A stretch of 6,828 bases of DNA, taken from the NCBI GenBank assembly GCA_003694235.1, contig RFKO01000341.1, positions 1-6,828 on the forward strand, given 5' to 3'. Below, piece by piece: positions 1 to 6,828 of this stretch (positions within the stretch are counted from its first letter, which is position 1; each line of letters opens with the position of its first letter). The DNA is from Anaerolineae bacterium. Its GTDB lineage: Bacteria > Chloroflexota > Anaerolineae > Anaerolineales > UBA11858. Under the pieces are notes generated by a model that was not told the DNA's origin, made no database searches, and saw nothing but the letters and a program-made list of their open reading frames with translations. A program made the position numbers and the translations under genes.

Positions 1-156
1 CCTTCACTTGAGTCACCATCCGTTTCTCGAAACCAACATGCTTTCTCGGGCCGTTCCCGAACGTGGAGACCGTGGACGTGCGGGGCTACCCTGTTCGCAA
101 GCTACGACAGCACAGGCAAACTCAAGAAATCGCAAGCGCCCGCAGGAGTGCAACCA

Positions 157-231
157 CGGACTGGATAAGTTTGCCTCACAGCGGACAACTCATGTGCTAC
201 AAAACCGGACAGGTCTATTTGTTGCTAACAG
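157..231. repeat. Three degenerate ~25-bp direct repeat units, probable IS21-like insertion sequence end
   Basis: Three consecutive units begin with CGGAC at 157, 182 and 206, so the spacing is 25 and then 24 bases. Each unit ends in a variant of TTGCTAACA: TTGCCTCACA, TGCTACA and TTGCTAACA. The middle of each unit is divergent. Multiple tandem transposase-binding repeats of about 20-25 bp starting CGGACA are a familiar look for the ends of IS21-like elements. No transposase gene is in the window, so this would be an isolated end, or the terminus of an element lying to the left. The repeat itself is seen directly. The IS assignment is inference from general resemblance, and another IS family is possible. 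Confidence 0.5.
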
Positions 232-298
232 CCAGCTTGACCCCTACTTGATGCGCTCGTCATGAACTGGCATCTTTCAAGCTATGACTAGCTCAATC

Positions 299-304
299 GG
301 GAGG
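299..304 (+). promoter_or_regulatory. Shine-Dalgarno site of the broken regulator
   Basis: GGGAGG lies 5 bases before the ATG at 310. This is the best ribosome binding site in the window. It supports 310 as the original start of the helix-turn-helix gene and argues that the following sequence was once a translated gene. Confidence 0.65.
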
Positions 305-309
305 CGGGA

Positions 310-545
310 ATGGTCAGAGCCTTGCTAAAGATGCTTAATGAGGAATCTTTCCGCAAAAAACGGCGGATCACCTTGAAAGAAGTGAGCGAACAAACCGGCG
401 CCAGGCAAGTCCACGCTTACCCGGATTACCGATATTGCGGATTATAACACACAACACCGATGCCATTGGTTGCATGTATTTAATGATTGCCTACCCAGGG
501 AATTTGATCGAATATCACGGGGCAATTGATTTGTTTTCCGATTAA
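310..545 (+). pseudogene. Broken XRE/Cro-type helix-turn-helix regulator (two apparent frameshifts)
   Basis: Small DNA-binding transcriptional regulator, now apparently disrupted. From ATG 310 the frame reads MVRALLKMLNEES, then RRITLKEVSEQTG. This resembles the first helices of short XRE-family proteins of the kind 'M-x-R-x-x-L-K-x-L…ITLKEVSE-x-TG'. That frame ends early at TAA 445-447 (45 codons). Homology continues in the +1 frame as STLTRITDIADYN (410-448), the recognition-helix region normally reading 'S-x-x-TLTRIAN'. It then passes to the third frame as NTDAIGCMY (453-479) and YPGNLIEYHGAIDLFSD, ending at TAA 543-545. The C-terminal part matches the usual 'C-x-PGDLIEY' tail. The span is 236 nt, which is 78 codons plus 2 nt. 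That fits a normal ~77-residue protein carrying two single-base insertions, one near 398-409 and one near 446-455. Sequencing error is the main alternative. It sits 43 bases before jetA on the same strand, so it may once have regulated that operon; this is inference. Confidence 0.78.
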
Positions 546-588
546 ATGATCCCTGAACGATGCTGTCTATTCTTTTACGCTTTGAGCG

Positions 589-2049
589 ATGAAGTCCTGC
601 CGCTTGGTTTTAACCAACCTCCGTCTGCGCCGCGAATCGGCCTGGTCGCTGCTGACGTTGGATCATGCGCCGGTGGCGCTGGGCGTTTTGCAGGTGCACC
701 TGGGCGGGCGGGAGGCTCGGCTCCCCAGTTCCGTGCTGCGCGAGCGTGTGCGGGAAGCGCTGGCCGATCTGCGGGGGCAGGGGATAGATTTGCCGCAGAC
801 TGCGGAGCAATACTTGGCCCAGTGGCTGCGGGCCGGGTATCTGGTGCGCCGATTTCCGCCGGGGGCGACGGAGGAGGTGTACGAATTGAGCACGGCAGCG
901 GTGCAGGCGCTGCGTTTCGTCCAGGGGCTGGAAGGACAACGTGCGGTTGCCACCGAGTCGCGGCTGTCGCTGGTGATCCACCAGTTGCAGCTGCTCGCCG
1001 AACAGACCGAGACGGACCCCCGGTCCCGCCTGGACGTGCTGTTGCGCGAGCGGGAACGACTGGACGCCGAGATCGCGGCGGTGCGCGCCGGGCGCGTGGA
1101 AACCCTGTCGCCGGATCGGGCCATGGAGCGGGTGCGGGAGGTGACCGCGCTGGCGCGGGAGCTGGTGAGCGACTTTCGCCGAGTCCGCGACGAGTTCACG
1201 CGCATCAACCGCGAATTGCGCGAGCAGATCGTCGAGAACGAGGGAAGTCGGGGTGAGGTGCTGGACAAGGTGTTTGCCGGCGTCGACCTCATCGCCGAGT
1301 CGGAAGCCGGTCGGACTTTTCGCGCCTTCTGGCGCCTGCTCACCGATCCCGAAAAGTCCAGCGAGTTCGAGGAGGCGCTGGAGCGAGTGTTGTCCCGCGA
1401 CTTCAGCCACAAACTCGAACCGACCGAACGGCGGTTCCTGTTGCGTCTCACAGGGACGCTGCTGGACAACGGTGCCGAAGTGCACGATGTGATCCAACAG
1501 TTCGCCCGCGGGCTCCGGCAGTTCGTGCAGAGCCAGGCCTACCGGGAGCAGCGTCGCCTGCACCGCCTGTTGCGGGTGACCCAGCGCCGCGCCAGGGAAC
1601 TGGTCGGGGTAGTGCAGCCGACCACCGACATCGGCATGACCCTCTACCTGAGCAGCGCCGGGCTTGACTCGCTGGCCCGCTGGCGCCTGCACGACCCGAG
1701 TGGCGATCAGACCACCACTGGCATCGAGCGGGCCGGGGGCATGACCCTATCACTTGAAATGGTGAGCGAGCTGGTAGCCCAGTCAGAGATCGACTTTCGC
1801 AGCCTGCGGGAGAAGGTGGACAGCTTGCTGTCCGGCAAGCCCCAGGTTTCCGTGGCCGAGGTGCTCGATGCCTTCCCCGCCGAACAAGGTCTCGGCTCGG
1901 TGGTGGGATTGCTGGCCATGACCGCGCGCGAGGGGCTTCAGGGTGAGGCGCGGGATCGAGTATGCTGGACTGGCCGGGACGGTGTGGAACGTTGTGCCTG
2001 GATCCCCCGACTCTATTTCTTGAGAGATTCTCATGTTGCAAACGGATGA
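589..2049 (+). CDS. jetA: Wadjet kleisin subunit JetA (DUF3375)
   Basis: Kleisin-like (MukF-type) subunit of the Wadjet complex. In characterised homologues it bridges the two JetC heads and binds JetB, closing the ring that encloses DNA. The protein has 486 residues, normal for DUF3375. The N-terminal helical/winged-helix region (about 10-110) opens with the family-typical 'R-x-x-x-A-W-S-L-L-x-x-DHAP' (16-28). A charged helical, coiled-coil-rich middle follows (about 145-215). The C-terminal winged helix holds VAEVLDAFPAEQGLGSVVG (422-440) and ends in WIPRLYFL (471-478), both recognisable family signatures. The ATG at 589 is chosen because an in-frame TGA (583-585) lies just upstream and the family N-terminus begins soon after. 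No good Shine-Dalgarno site precedes it, so a slightly later TTG (604) is possible. First gene of the operon; its end overlaps jetB by 17 bases. Confidence 0.93.
   Translation: MKSCRLVLTNLRLRRESAWSLLTLDHAPVALGVLQVHLGGREARLPSSVLRERVREALADLRGQGIDLPQTAEQYLAQWLRAGYLVRRFPPGATEEVYELSTAAVQALRFVQGLEGQRAVATESRLSLVIHQLQLLAEQTETDPRSRLDVLLRERERLDAEIAAVRAGRVETLSPDRAMERVREVTALARELVSDFRRVRDEFTRINRELREQIVENEGSRGEVLDKVFAGVDLIAESEAGRTFRAFWRLLTDPEKSSEFEEALERVLSRDFSHKLEPTERRFLLRLTGTLLDNGAEVHDVIQQFARGLRQFVQSQAYREQRRLHRLLRVTQRRARELVGVVQPTTDIGMTLYLSSAGLDSLARWRLHDPSGDQTTTGIERAGGMTLSLEMVSELVAQSEIDFRSLREKVDSLLSGKPQVSVAEVLDAFPAEQGLGSVVGLLAMTAREGLQGEARDRVCWTGRDGVERCAWIPRLYFLRDSHVANG
2021..2026 (+). promoter_or_regulatory. 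Weak ribosome binding site of jetB inside jetA
   Basis: TGAGAG lies 6 bases before the jetB ATG at 2033 and inside the jetA coding sequence. The match to the Shine-Dalgarno consensus is only partial. With the jetA stop at 2047-2049, just past the jetB start, ribosomes finishing jetA are well placed to restart on jetB. Confidence 0.4.
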
Positions 2050-2689
2050 AACCACCCCCGAATCCCCAGCCGGTGAGTCACCAAAAACCACCGCTCTGTT
2101 CGAGGGCGACAGCGGTGAGCTGCCCTTTGAAGCGCGCCGCGTGCTAGTGCAACTGCTCATCGGCCCTTCGGTGGACGGTCGCCGGCACCGAAACCTGTGG
2201 CCAGCGCTGCTGCAGCATCGCGACTCAATCCGCTCGCGCCTGAACGATCTGTTCCTTGACCTGGTGCTCGACACCGATCAGCAGGTGGCCTTCGTCCGCC
2301 AGGCCGATACCGGCGATCTGGAGGCGCCTGTCCTGTTGCGCCGCGCGCCGCTCACCTTTCTTGAGTCTGCGCTGTTGCTTCATCTGCGCGGGCTGCTCGC
2401 CGATGCCGAGCTGCGGGGAGAGCGGGCCGTCGTGTCCCAAGACGAGATGTTGTCGCACATGCAGCTCTATGAACGCCATCTCAATACCGATCCGGCTGGC
2501 TTTGAGCGCCGGGCCAAGGCTGCCATCGAGAAGATCAAGAAGAACAGCCTGATCAGCGCCATTCGCGGCAGCGAGGGACGCTTCGAAATCTCGCCCACCC
2601 TCGGCCTGTTGTTCTCGGCCGAACAGGTGGCGGAACTGGCGCGGATCTATGCGCAACTGCGCGGCACACCGGCGGAAGCGAAGCCGTGA
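2033..2689 (+). CDS. jetB: Wadjet MukE/KITE-like subunit JetB (DUF4194)
   Basis: Winged-helix KITE subunit (MukE counterpart) that in known Wadjet complexes binds the JetA kleisin and contributes to DNA binding inside the ring. The 218 residues match DUF4194 along most of their length. An acidic, probably disordered leader (1-28) comes first. Then come ELPFEARRVLVQLLIGP (29-45), RSRLNDLFLDLVLD (67-80) with AFVRQ (86-90), LLRRAPLTFLESALLLHLRG (101-120), the GERAVVS turn (129-135) and FEISPTLGLLF (184-194). The start at 2033 is the only ATG that precedes the conserved core closely, and it overlaps the jetA end by 17 bases. Its stop shares 4 bases with the jetC start (GTGA). No motif is missing. 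An enzymatic role is not expected. Confidence 0.95.
   Translation: MLQTDETTPESPAGESPKTTALFEGDSGELPFEARRVLVQLLIGPSVDGRRHRNLWPALLQHRDSIRSRLNDLFLDLVLDTDQQVAFVRQADTGDLEAPVLLRRAPLTFLESALLLHLRGLLADAELRGERAVVSQDEMLSHMQLYERHLNTDPAGFERRAKAAIEKIKKNSLISAIRGSEGRFEISPTLGLLFSAEQVAELARIYAQLRGTPAEAKP
2671..2678 (+). promoter_or_regulatory. Probable ribosome binding site deciding the GTG start of jetC
   Basis: The purine-rich GGCGGAAG lies 7 bases before the GTG at 2686. Together with the GTGA overlap with the jetB stop, it supports GTG rather than a later ATG as the start. The later in-frame ATG codons fall beyond the Walker A motif and would remove it. Confidence 0.5.
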
Positions 2690-5600
2690 GCAGGCAGCAC
2701 GATCTGTTCGTGGATGTTTCCGAGCGGGAACGACGGCGACAGTTTCGCCTGTGCCGCTTGCAGGTGTACAACTGGGGCACCTTCCACGGCCTGCACGACA
2801 TTACCATCGCCCGACGCGGCTTTCTTTTCGTTGGTCGCTCCGGCTCGGGCAAGTCCACCCTGCTCGACGCCATCGCCGCCCTGCTCACGCCGCCCCAGTG
2901 GCTCAGTTTCAATGCCGCCGCCCGCGAGGGCGATCGCAGCCGGCGCGATCGCAATCTCGTGAGTTACGTGCGCGGTGCCTGGGGCGATCGCACCGACGAG
3001 GCCTCCGGTACCATCGCCACCCATTACCTGCGCCGGGGCACCACCTGGTCGGCGCTGGCGCTTACCCTGGCCAGCGAGGAAGGCGCGCGGGTGACCCTCG
3101 TTCACCTCTACTGGATCCGCGGCGCCGGCACCGCCACCGGCGATGTGCGTAAGCATTTCATGATTGCCACGCGGGACTTCGACATCGCTTCGGAACTCGA
3201 CGACTTCGACCTGGATGTGCGCGCCCTCAAGCGCCGCCTCGAAGACGTGGATCACTTTGGCGACACCTTCCGCCCCTACGGCGAACGCTTTCGCCGCCTG
3301 CTCGACATCGAATCGGAACAGGCCCTGAAGCTTTTGCACAAGACCCAGTCGGCCAAGAACCTGGGCGATCTGAACAGTTTCCTGCGCGAGTTCATGCTCG
3401 ACCGGCCGGACACCTTCGACGCCGCCCAACGGCTGGTGAGCGAATTTTCAGAACTGGATGCCGCCCATCGCGAAGTGCTCACCGCCCGCCGCCAGGTGGA
3501 AACCCTGCAGCCGGCCCGCGAGGATCACGACAGCCTGCAACGGCTGGACGCGGACATCGCCGGCAACGAACGTCTGCTCACGGTCATCGACGCCTATGCA
3601 GACGAGCGGCGACAGGCGCTGCTGGAGGCGGCCATCACCGAACGGCAGGGCAAGGTGCTGGGGCTGACAGGCGAAATCGAACAGCAGCAGGAGCGGCTGC
3701 GCCAGGCACGAGAGACGCTGCACGATCTGGAACTGGCCCATCGCGAACGGGGCGGCGAGCGGATCGCCCGCCTGGAAGAGGAGCGGCAGCGCCTTGAGAC
3801 CCGACGCGACGAGCGGCAGAAGAAACGCGGCGCCCTGGAAGAGGCCTGCCGTGTGCTCGACTGGCCCGTGCCCGGCAATGCCGGCGCCTTTGGCGAGCGG
3901 GTGATGGAGGCCCGCAACTGGCTCGATGCCTGGCAGGCGCAGGAGGACGAACGGGAGCAGCAACGGGACGCGCTGCGCGATCGGCACAACGCACTGACCA
4001 AGGAATTCGCTGACTTGCGGCGGGAGATCGAGGCCATGGAGCGCCAGCCCTCCAACATTCCCGCCCACATGCTCGAGTTGCGGGCGCGCCTGGCCGGGGC
4101 GCTGGACTGTGCCGAGAGCGAGCTGCCCTTCGTCGGCGAGCTGCTGGAGGTGCCCGAAGAGGAAGCAACCTGGCGTGGCGCCATCGAACGGGTATTGCAT
4201 GGCTTTGCCCTGTCGCTGCTGGTGGACAAGGCCCGGTACGCCGGGCTCACCGAATGGGTGGATGCCCACGCCCTTGGCACGCGGCTGGTCTACTACCGGG
4301 TCGGCGATGCGGTGCGCGCCGGTGGTGTGACGCCGGGCCCCCAATCGCTGTTCCACAAGCTGAAAATCAAGGAGACCGTATTCCGACCCTGGCTGGAAGC
4401 GGAACTCCTGCGCCGCTTCGACTATGCCTGCGTGGACAACCTGCGAGCCTTCCGCAAGGCCGAGCGGGCCATCACCCGCGCCGGCCAGGTTCGCCATGGC
4501 CGCGCGCGCCACGAGAAGGACGATCGCCGGGCCATCGACGACCGCCGCCATTGGGTGCTCGGTTTCGACAACCGCGAAAAGCTGGCGCATTTCCGCCAAC
4601 GCGCCGGCGAGGTGGGCGCACAAATCGCCGAGGTGGAGGCGCAACTTCGCCAGCTCAAGCAGGAACGGGAGAAGGCGCGCGAACGTATCCAGGCCTGCAC
4701 GCGGCTAGCCAACCTGGAATGGACCGAGGTGGATGTGGCCTCGGTGCTCGATCGCCTTGCGGAGATTGATCGGGAACTGCAGGCCCTGCACGAGAGCAAC
4801 GCCGAACTGCGCGATCTGGACCGGCAGATCAGCGAGCAGCGAAACCGCGTCGAACAGCTCGACGAGGCGCTGCGCGACCTGCGCACCAAGCTTGCGATGA
4901 TCGAAAAGGAGATGGACGAGTACAGCCGTCAGCAGGAAGAGGTGGCGCGCCGGCTGGAAGCGGCTGTGCGGCCCGATGAAGCCGATCGGGAGACGCTCGC
5001 TGCCCGGTTCAAACAAGGCGACCGTCTGAGCCTGCGCAATCTCGACGAGCGCCGCCGCAAGACGGAGCGGGCGATCAATGCCGAACTGACCCGCTTGCGC
5101 GAGCAGCGCGCGGAGTGCGTCAAGCGCATCGAGCGAGCCTTCGCCGCCTTCAAGAGCGAATGGCCCGAAGCGGCCAAGGACATGGACGCCACCCTGGATT
5201 CGGCGCCCGATTTCCTGCAACTGCTCACTCGCCTGGAGCGCGACGGTCTGCCCCGACACGAGGAGCGCTTCTTCACCATGCTGCGCGAACAAAGCAGTGA
5301 GAACCTGGCCGCGCTCAACACACGGCTGTCCCAGGCGCGCAAGGCCATTCGCGAGCGCATGGAGGTGGTCAACGAGGGACTGGCCGAAGCCGAGTTCAAC
5401 CCCGGCACCCATTTGCAGATCGAGGTGGTCGAGCGGTATCTGCCGGACGTGCGGGATTTCCAAGGCCACGTGCGGGAGATCCTGAGCCATGCTTGGGCGG
5501 CGGGAGGAAAATCGGCGGATCGCCAGCGGGCGGAGCGGCGCTTCGCACAGCTCAAAGAACTGGTGGATCGCCTCGCCGGAAACGATGCGGAAACCCGCCG

Positions 5601-6066
5601 CTGGCGCGATCTGGTGCTGGATGTGCGCTTGCACGTGGAGTTCATCGGCCGGGAGCTGAACGCCGAGGGCGGCGAGGTGGAGATCTACCGCTCCGGCGCC
5701 GGCAAGTCGGGCGGCCAGCGGGAGAAGCTGGCCACCACCTGCCTGGCGGCCGCGCTGCGCTACCAGCTAGGTGGCAGCGAGGACGGCCTGCCCCGCTATG
5801 CCGCAGTGGTGCTGGACGAGGCCTTCGGCAAGGCCGACAACGAATTCACCGAGCTGGCCATGGGCATCTTCGACCGTTTCGGCTTCCAAATGATCGTGGC
5901 CACCCCCCTCAAGGCGGTCATGACCTTGGAGCCGTTCATCGGCGGCGCCTGTTTCGTCGAAATCACCGACCGCCGCCATTCCGCCACCCTGGCCATCGAA
6001 TACGACGAGACCCGCCAGCGGCTCGATCTTCCCCGGCAGGCGCATGGTCAAGAGCAGATGGCTTGA
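2686..6066 (+). CDS. jetC: Wadjet SMC-like ATPase JetC (MukB/SbcC-like, COG4913 type)
   Basis: Motor of the complex: an SMC-family ATPase that in homologues dimerises and uses ATP hydrolysis to extrude DNA loops until a small circle is fully reeled in. The 1126 residues give the expected layout. The N-terminal head holds Walker A GRSGSGKST (50-58) and the family segment NLVSYVRGAWG. A first coiled-coil arm spans about 246-455, with a break near 391-415. A globular hinge-like domain spans about 457-630, and the returning arm runs to roughly 900. The C-terminal head carries the ABC signature KSGGQREK (1007-1014) and Walker B VVLDEAFGKAD (1041-1051), with catalytic Glu at 1045. All key ATPase residues are intact. 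The GTG start overlaps the jetB stop by 4 bases, and the end overlaps jetD by 23. Such proteins are often labelled 'SbcC-like exonuclease', but no SbcD partner is present and the jet neighbours settle the assignment. Confidence 0.97.
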   Translation: MSRQHDLFVDVSERERRRQFRLCRLQVYNWGTFHGLHDITIARRGFLFVGRSGSGKSTLLDAIAALLTPPQWLSFNAAAREGDRSRRDRNLVSYVRGAWGDRTDEASGTIATHYLRRGTTWSALALTLASEEGARVTLVHLYWIRGAGTATGDVRKHFMIATRDFDIASELDDFDLDVRALKRRLEDVDHFGDTFRPYGERFRRLLDIESEQALKLLHKTQSAKNLGDLNSFLREFMLDRPDTFDAAQRLVSEFSELDAAHREVLTARRQVETLQPAREDHDSLQRLDADIAGNERLLTVIDAYADERRQALLEAAITERQGKVLGLTGEIEQQQERLRQARETLHDLELAHRERGGERIARLEEERQRLETRRDERQKKRGALEEACRVLDWPVPGNAGAFGERVMEARNWLDAWQAQEDEREQQRDALRDRHNALTKEFADLRREIEAMERQPSNIPAHMLELRARLAGALDCAESELPFVGELLEVPEEEATWRGAIERVLHGFALSLLVDKARYAGLTEWVDAHALGTRLVYYRVGDAVRAGGVTPGPQSLFHKLKIKETVFRPWLEAELLRRFDYACVDNLRAFRKAERAITRAGQVRHGRARHEKDDRRAIDDRRHWVLGFDNREKLAHFRQRAGEVGAQIAEVEAQLRQLKQEREKARERIQACTRLANLEWTEVDVASVLDRLAEIDRELQALHESNAELRDLDRQISEQRNRVEQLDEALRDLRTKLAMIEKEMDEYSRQQEEVARRLEAAVRPDEADRETLAARFKQGDRLSLRNLDERRRKTERAINAELTRLREQRAECVKRIERAFAAFKSEWPEAAKDMDATLDSAPDFLQLLTRLERDGLPRHEERFFTMLREQSSENLAALNTRLSQARKAIRERMEVVNEGLAEAEFNPGTHLQIEVVERYLPDVRDFQGHVREILSHAWAAGGKSADRQRAERRFAQLKELVDRLAGNDAETRRWRDLVLDVRLHVEFIGRELNAEGGEVEIYRSGAGKSGGQREKLATTCLAAALRYQLGGSEDGLPRYAAVVLDEAFGKADNEFTELAMGIFDRFGFQMIVATPLKAVMTLEPFIGGACFVEITDRRHSATLAIEYDETRQRLDLPRQAHGQEQMA

Positions 6067-6828
6067 TCCCGAGGCCCTGATCGCCCGACTGTGCACCCGT
6101 TGCCAGCGGCAGCGAGCGGCCTGGCTGCGAGGGGAGGGGAAATGGCCCCTGCGCTTCTCCCTGGGCGTACCCACCGAACGGGAGGCGCAGCAGCATCTCG
6201 ATTGGATGCGCCAGTGGGTCGAGGCCTGGAACCGGTGGTCGGGACCGGGGCGCATCGAATGGGCGGAACGGCGCTGGTCCAGCTTGGGCAGGCAACAGGT
6301 GCCCGAGCGGATCGTCTTCGATTCACCGATTGAGGCCATGACCGCATGCGGACTGGAAGGGCCATGGCGCACTGCGGAAGAGCGTCTTGCGCGGATTCGT
6401 GAGTGCTGGCCGGTTCTGGCGCCACATGCCGCACGAAACTGGACGGTGCTGGCCGAATGGCAGGAGGAGGACTTCGAACGCCTGTGGCAGCTGCTCGACT
6501 GGCTGCTCACACATCCCGATTCCGGCCTTTTGATCCGCCAGTTGCCCGTGCCCGGCGTCGACGGCAAGTGGCTGGAAGGCCACCGGCGGGTCGTCACCGA
6601 CTGGCTGGCGCGCCTGCAAGGCCGGGAAGGCAGCGAAGATCTGTACGCCCTTGCCGGACTGCGCCGTCTGCCGGCCCGGCTGCGCCTGCGGTTCCTCGAT
6701 GCGAATCTGCGCTGCCGACTCGGCGGACTGGGCGACATCGAGGCGCCCGTCGATGACATCGCCGCGCTGGATCTCCCCCTGGCCTGCGTGTTCATCGTCG
6801 AGAACCTGCAAACCGGCCTGGCCTTCGA
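6044..6828 (+). CDS. jetD: Wadjet nuclease subunit JetD, 3' end beyond the window (DUF3322 + start of DUF2220/Toprim)
   Basis: DNA-cleaving subunit. In studied Wadjet systems a JetD dimer with a topoisomerase VI/Spo11-like Toprim domain is activated by the loop-extruding JetABC complex and cuts the plasmid. The frame is open from ATG 6044 to the window edge (261 codons plus 2 bases), against a usual full length near 400. Visible are the N-terminal DUF3322 domain, with the core VPGVDGKWLEGH (169-180), RLRFLDANLR, and the GGLGDI turn. The last residues, VFIVENLQTGLAF (249-261), are the beginning of the C-terminal domain. Glu253 there looks like the first acidic residue of a Toprim fold (inference by analogy to 'VVE' in Toprim proteins). 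The remaining metal-binding residues lie outside the window. The start overlaps the jetC end by 23 bases, with AGG (6038-6040) only 3 bases upstream, so translation is probably coupled to jetC. Confidence 0.94.
   Translation, partial: MVKSRWLDPEALIARLCTRCQRQRAAWLRGEGKWPLRFSLGVPTEREAQQHLDWMRQWVEAWNRWSGPGRIEWAERRWSSLGRQQVPERIVFDSPIEAMTACGLEGPWRTAEERLARIRECWPVLAPHAARNWTVLAEWQEEDFERLWQLLDWLLTHPDSGLLIRQLPVPGVDGKWLEGHRRVVTDWLARLQGREGSEDLYALAGLRRLPARLRLRFLDANLRCRLGGLGDIEAPVDDIAALDLPLACVFIVENLQTGLAF

Larger units (their letters stand above)
1..309. other. Non-coding left flank without a recognisable gene
   Basis: I find no convincing gene here. Two short open frames on the + strand (8-265 and 63-251) give compositionally odd peptides that overlap each other and run into a repeat array at 157-231, so I do not call either. 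The reverse strand is interrupted by stops in all frames over 1-180. The stretch is less GC-rich than the operon to the right. It most likely consists of mobile-element debris plus the upstream region of the broken regulator that starts at 310. A 5-bp inverted repeat (46-50 with 56-60) is too short to call a terminator. Confidence 0.5.

Noticed and set aside
46..60. Inverted repeat TCGGG/CCCGA with a 5-base loop
   Set aside because: A 5-bp stem with no following T-run is too weak to call a terminator or operator.
8..265. Short open frames at 8-265 and 63-251 in the left flank
   Set aside because: They overlap each other in different frames, show no recognisable motif and run through the repeat array at 157-231.
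420..588. Possible sigma70 promoter elements before jetA (for example TATAAC at 443-448 and TTGATT at 526-531)
   Set aside because: No pair of -35 and -10 boxes with acceptable match and 16-18 base spacing could be found by eye; the AT-richness alone does not support a call.
546..1256. 236-codon + strand open frame overlapping the start of jetA
   Set aside because: Gly/Ala/Arg-rich translation without family features, wholly explained as an out-of-frame shadow of the GC-rich jetA gene.
610..1692. Long antisense open frame (360 codons) opposite jetA; similar ones opposite jetC (3448-4644, 4705-5634, 5767-6795)
   Set aside because: They mirror genes with clear protein-family signatures on the + strand, have no recognisable domains, and long antisense frames are expected in GC-rich coding DNA.
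2930..2991. Three GCGATCGC palindromes (2930-2937, 2945-2952, 2984-2991)
   Set aside because: They resemble the cyanobacterial HIP1 octamer but fall at Gly-Asp-Arg and Arg-Asp-Arg codons in jetC; local coding sequence and codon bias explain them.
2686..6066. Reading jetC as SbcC of an SbcCD nuclease or as Rad50
   Set aside because: No SbcD/Mre11 phosphoesterase is present, no CxxC zinc-hook is seen at the middle of the coiled coil, a globular hinge-like domain is there instead, and the neighbours are jetA, jetB and jetD.

Overview
This window carries an almost complete type I Wadjet (JetABCD, also called EptABCD or MksFEBG) plasmid-defence operon on the + strand. All four genes read the same way and each overlaps the next: jetA (589-2049), jetB (2033-2689), jetC (2686-6066) and jetD (from 6044, running off the right edge after 261 codons). 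The high GC content of the operon, the dense GC-rich codon use and the protein sequences suggest a proteobacterium, but nothing here fixes the genus.

The proteins match the known division of labour in this condensin-like complex. JetA is the MukF-like kleisin (DUF3375). JetB is the MukE-like KITE subunit (DUF4194). JetC is the SMC/MukB-like ATPase, with Walker A, ABC signature and Walker B all intact. JetD is the nuclease subunit (DUF3322 N-terminus, start of a Toprim-like domain). In characterised homologues JetABC extrudes DNA loops, recognises small closed circles, and JetD cuts them. No inactivating change is visible in what can be read, so the operon looks functional, subject to the unseen end of jetD.

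The left 588 bases are different: less GC-rich, without an intact gene, and apparently scarred. Positions 157-231 hold three degenerate 24-26 bp direct repeat units of the kind found at the ends of IS21-like insertion sequences. Positions 310-545 hold a broken small XRE/Cro-type helix-turn-helix regulator. It has a good ribosome binding site and start, but its protein can only be read by changing frame twice, and its stop lies 43 bases before jetA. A former or damaged operon regulator next to an IS scar is the least routine observation here. The defence system itself is of a known type.
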